From NCBI GenBank assembly GCA_003452655.1, contig DMNR01000335.1, forward strand, positions 15,516 through 27,958: a DNA stretch of 12,443 nt, written 5' to 3'. Source of the DNA: Actinomycetota bacterium (GTDB lineage Bacteria > Actinomycetota > Actinomycetes > S36-B12 > UBA10799). The notes under the pieces are model-generated. The model had not been told where the DNA came from. It saw only the letters and a program-made list of their open reading frames with translations, and ran no database searches. Shown here piece by piece: positions 12,078 to 12,443 of this stretch. The stretch's first letter is position 1, and every line of letters starts with the position of its first letter. The position numbers were made by a program, and so were the translations under genes.

Positions 12078-12443
12078 TCAGGTCTTGTACGTCTTCTTGA
12101 CCTCGAGAGCCTGGTAGTCCGACACCGCAGGCGCGGACCACGTCAGCGAAATTCGCAACTTCTTGCCATACGTGCGAATTCGCAAGGTGCCCTTCGAGCA
12201 GTATGCCGAACCATCGTCGGTCAACTTGGGCTTCTTGGCTTTGCTCCCGACCTTGCAGTACAACTTGTAGTACTGCAGATCCCCACGCAGGCGAGCAGTT
12301 GCGGCAACTGCGACTCGTTGACCCGCGTTGGTCACACAACCGGCCTTGAGCAGTTTCTTGGTGCTGCGCTTGGGTAATGAGGCGGGCTCTGTGATGCAGC
12401 CATTGACCGGTGTTTGTGCTTGGTCGCTTGGTGTTGGCGTCGG
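12078..12443 (-). CDS. Secreted/surface-type protein, C-terminal part only
   Basis: The minus-strand frame is open from the right edge to a TGA at 12080..12078 and gives 121 residues; its start is outside the window. It opens with a Pro/Thr/Ser-rich linker (PTPTPSDQAQTPVNGC) and then a compact beta-rich module: ASLPKRSTKKLLKAGCVTNA, GQRVAVAATARL, DLQYYKLYC, DDGSAYCSKGTLRIRTYGKK, LRISLTWSAPA and a final ALEVKKTYKT. Four cysteines (16, 36, 67, 86 of the visible part) could form two disulphides, and the protein is Lys-rich; both suit an exported protein. I associate this KRGT/TNAGQ/RIRTYGKKLR-type module with repeats in actinobacterial extracellular proteins, but only from general impression. 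An internal GTG at 12335 is not a real start, because the linker and the first two cysteines precede it. Confidence 0.7.
   Translation of the reverse strand, partial: PTPTPSDQAQTPVNGCITEPASLPKRSTKKLLKAGCVTNAGQRVAVAATARLRGDLQYYKLYCKVGSKAKKPKLTDDGSAYCSKGTLRIRTYGKKLRISLTWSAPAVSDYQALEVKKTYKT

Noticed and set aside
1..12443. Defence system, mobile element, CRISPR array or RNA gene
   Set aside because: No transposase, integrase, nuclease-toxin pair, regularly spaced long repeat or tRNA-like fold was recognised; the genes are housekeeping or conserved actinobacterial families.

Overview
The window looks like a chromosomal segment of a moderately high-GC actinomycete (Actinomycetota). Three things point there: several proteins belong to families that are essentially actinobacterial (DUF3000, DUF3040, the orphan LuxR-type regulator with a GLSALTVKSHLARIARKLGT helix-turn-helix); GTG starts are frequent; and the gene order thiolase / RNase D / LuxR regulator / DUF3000 // hemE is, from memory, the order found around hemE in Streptomyces and relatives. 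I cannot place it more finely. I see no transposase, phage gene, CRISPR array, tRNA or rRNA, and the coding looks uniform, so this reads as ordinary vertically inherited chromosome.

Left part (1-3508, all minus strand): the N-terminus of a fatty-acid-oxidation-type thiolase running off the left edge, with a TetR-style palindrome upstream; a small lipoprotein carrying an EfeO-like cupredoxin fold, whose ATG overlaps the stop of an RNase D-type exonuclease (DEDDy plus HRDC); an orphan LuxR-type regulator with a degenerate receiver; and a DUF3000 protein. A 90-bp divergent region separates this block from hemE.

Middle (3599-8536): hemE (uroporphyrinogen decarboxylase) is followed 27 bp later by zapE (AFG1-like ATPase). 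Convergent with zapE is an AidB-like acyl-CoA dehydrogenase on the minus strand. That gene diverges from a YihY/BrkB-type membrane protein across only 18 bp, in which the two presumed -10 elements share one heptamer (TACCGTA) and both genes appear to be leaderless. This is the most striking regulatory structure in the window.

Right part (8612-12443): dinB (DNA polymerase IV) follows the YihY gene. After a 164-bp regulatory gap with a promoter, an inverted repeat and a triple GTACC repeat come a DUF3040 membrane protein and, 2 nt later, a patatin-like phospholipase. The patatin frame contains no ATG, GTG or TTG upstream of its oxyanion-hole motif, so it probably uses a CTG (or ATT) start. A MaoC-type enoyl-CoA hydratase follows, preceded by a cluster of small palindromes. 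The C-terminal part of a secreted or surface-type protein enters from the right edge on the minus strand.

I did not find a new defence or mobile system. What stands out is regulatory architecture (bidirectional leaderless promoter, noncanonical start, palindromes) and one orphan metal-binding-type lipoprotein.
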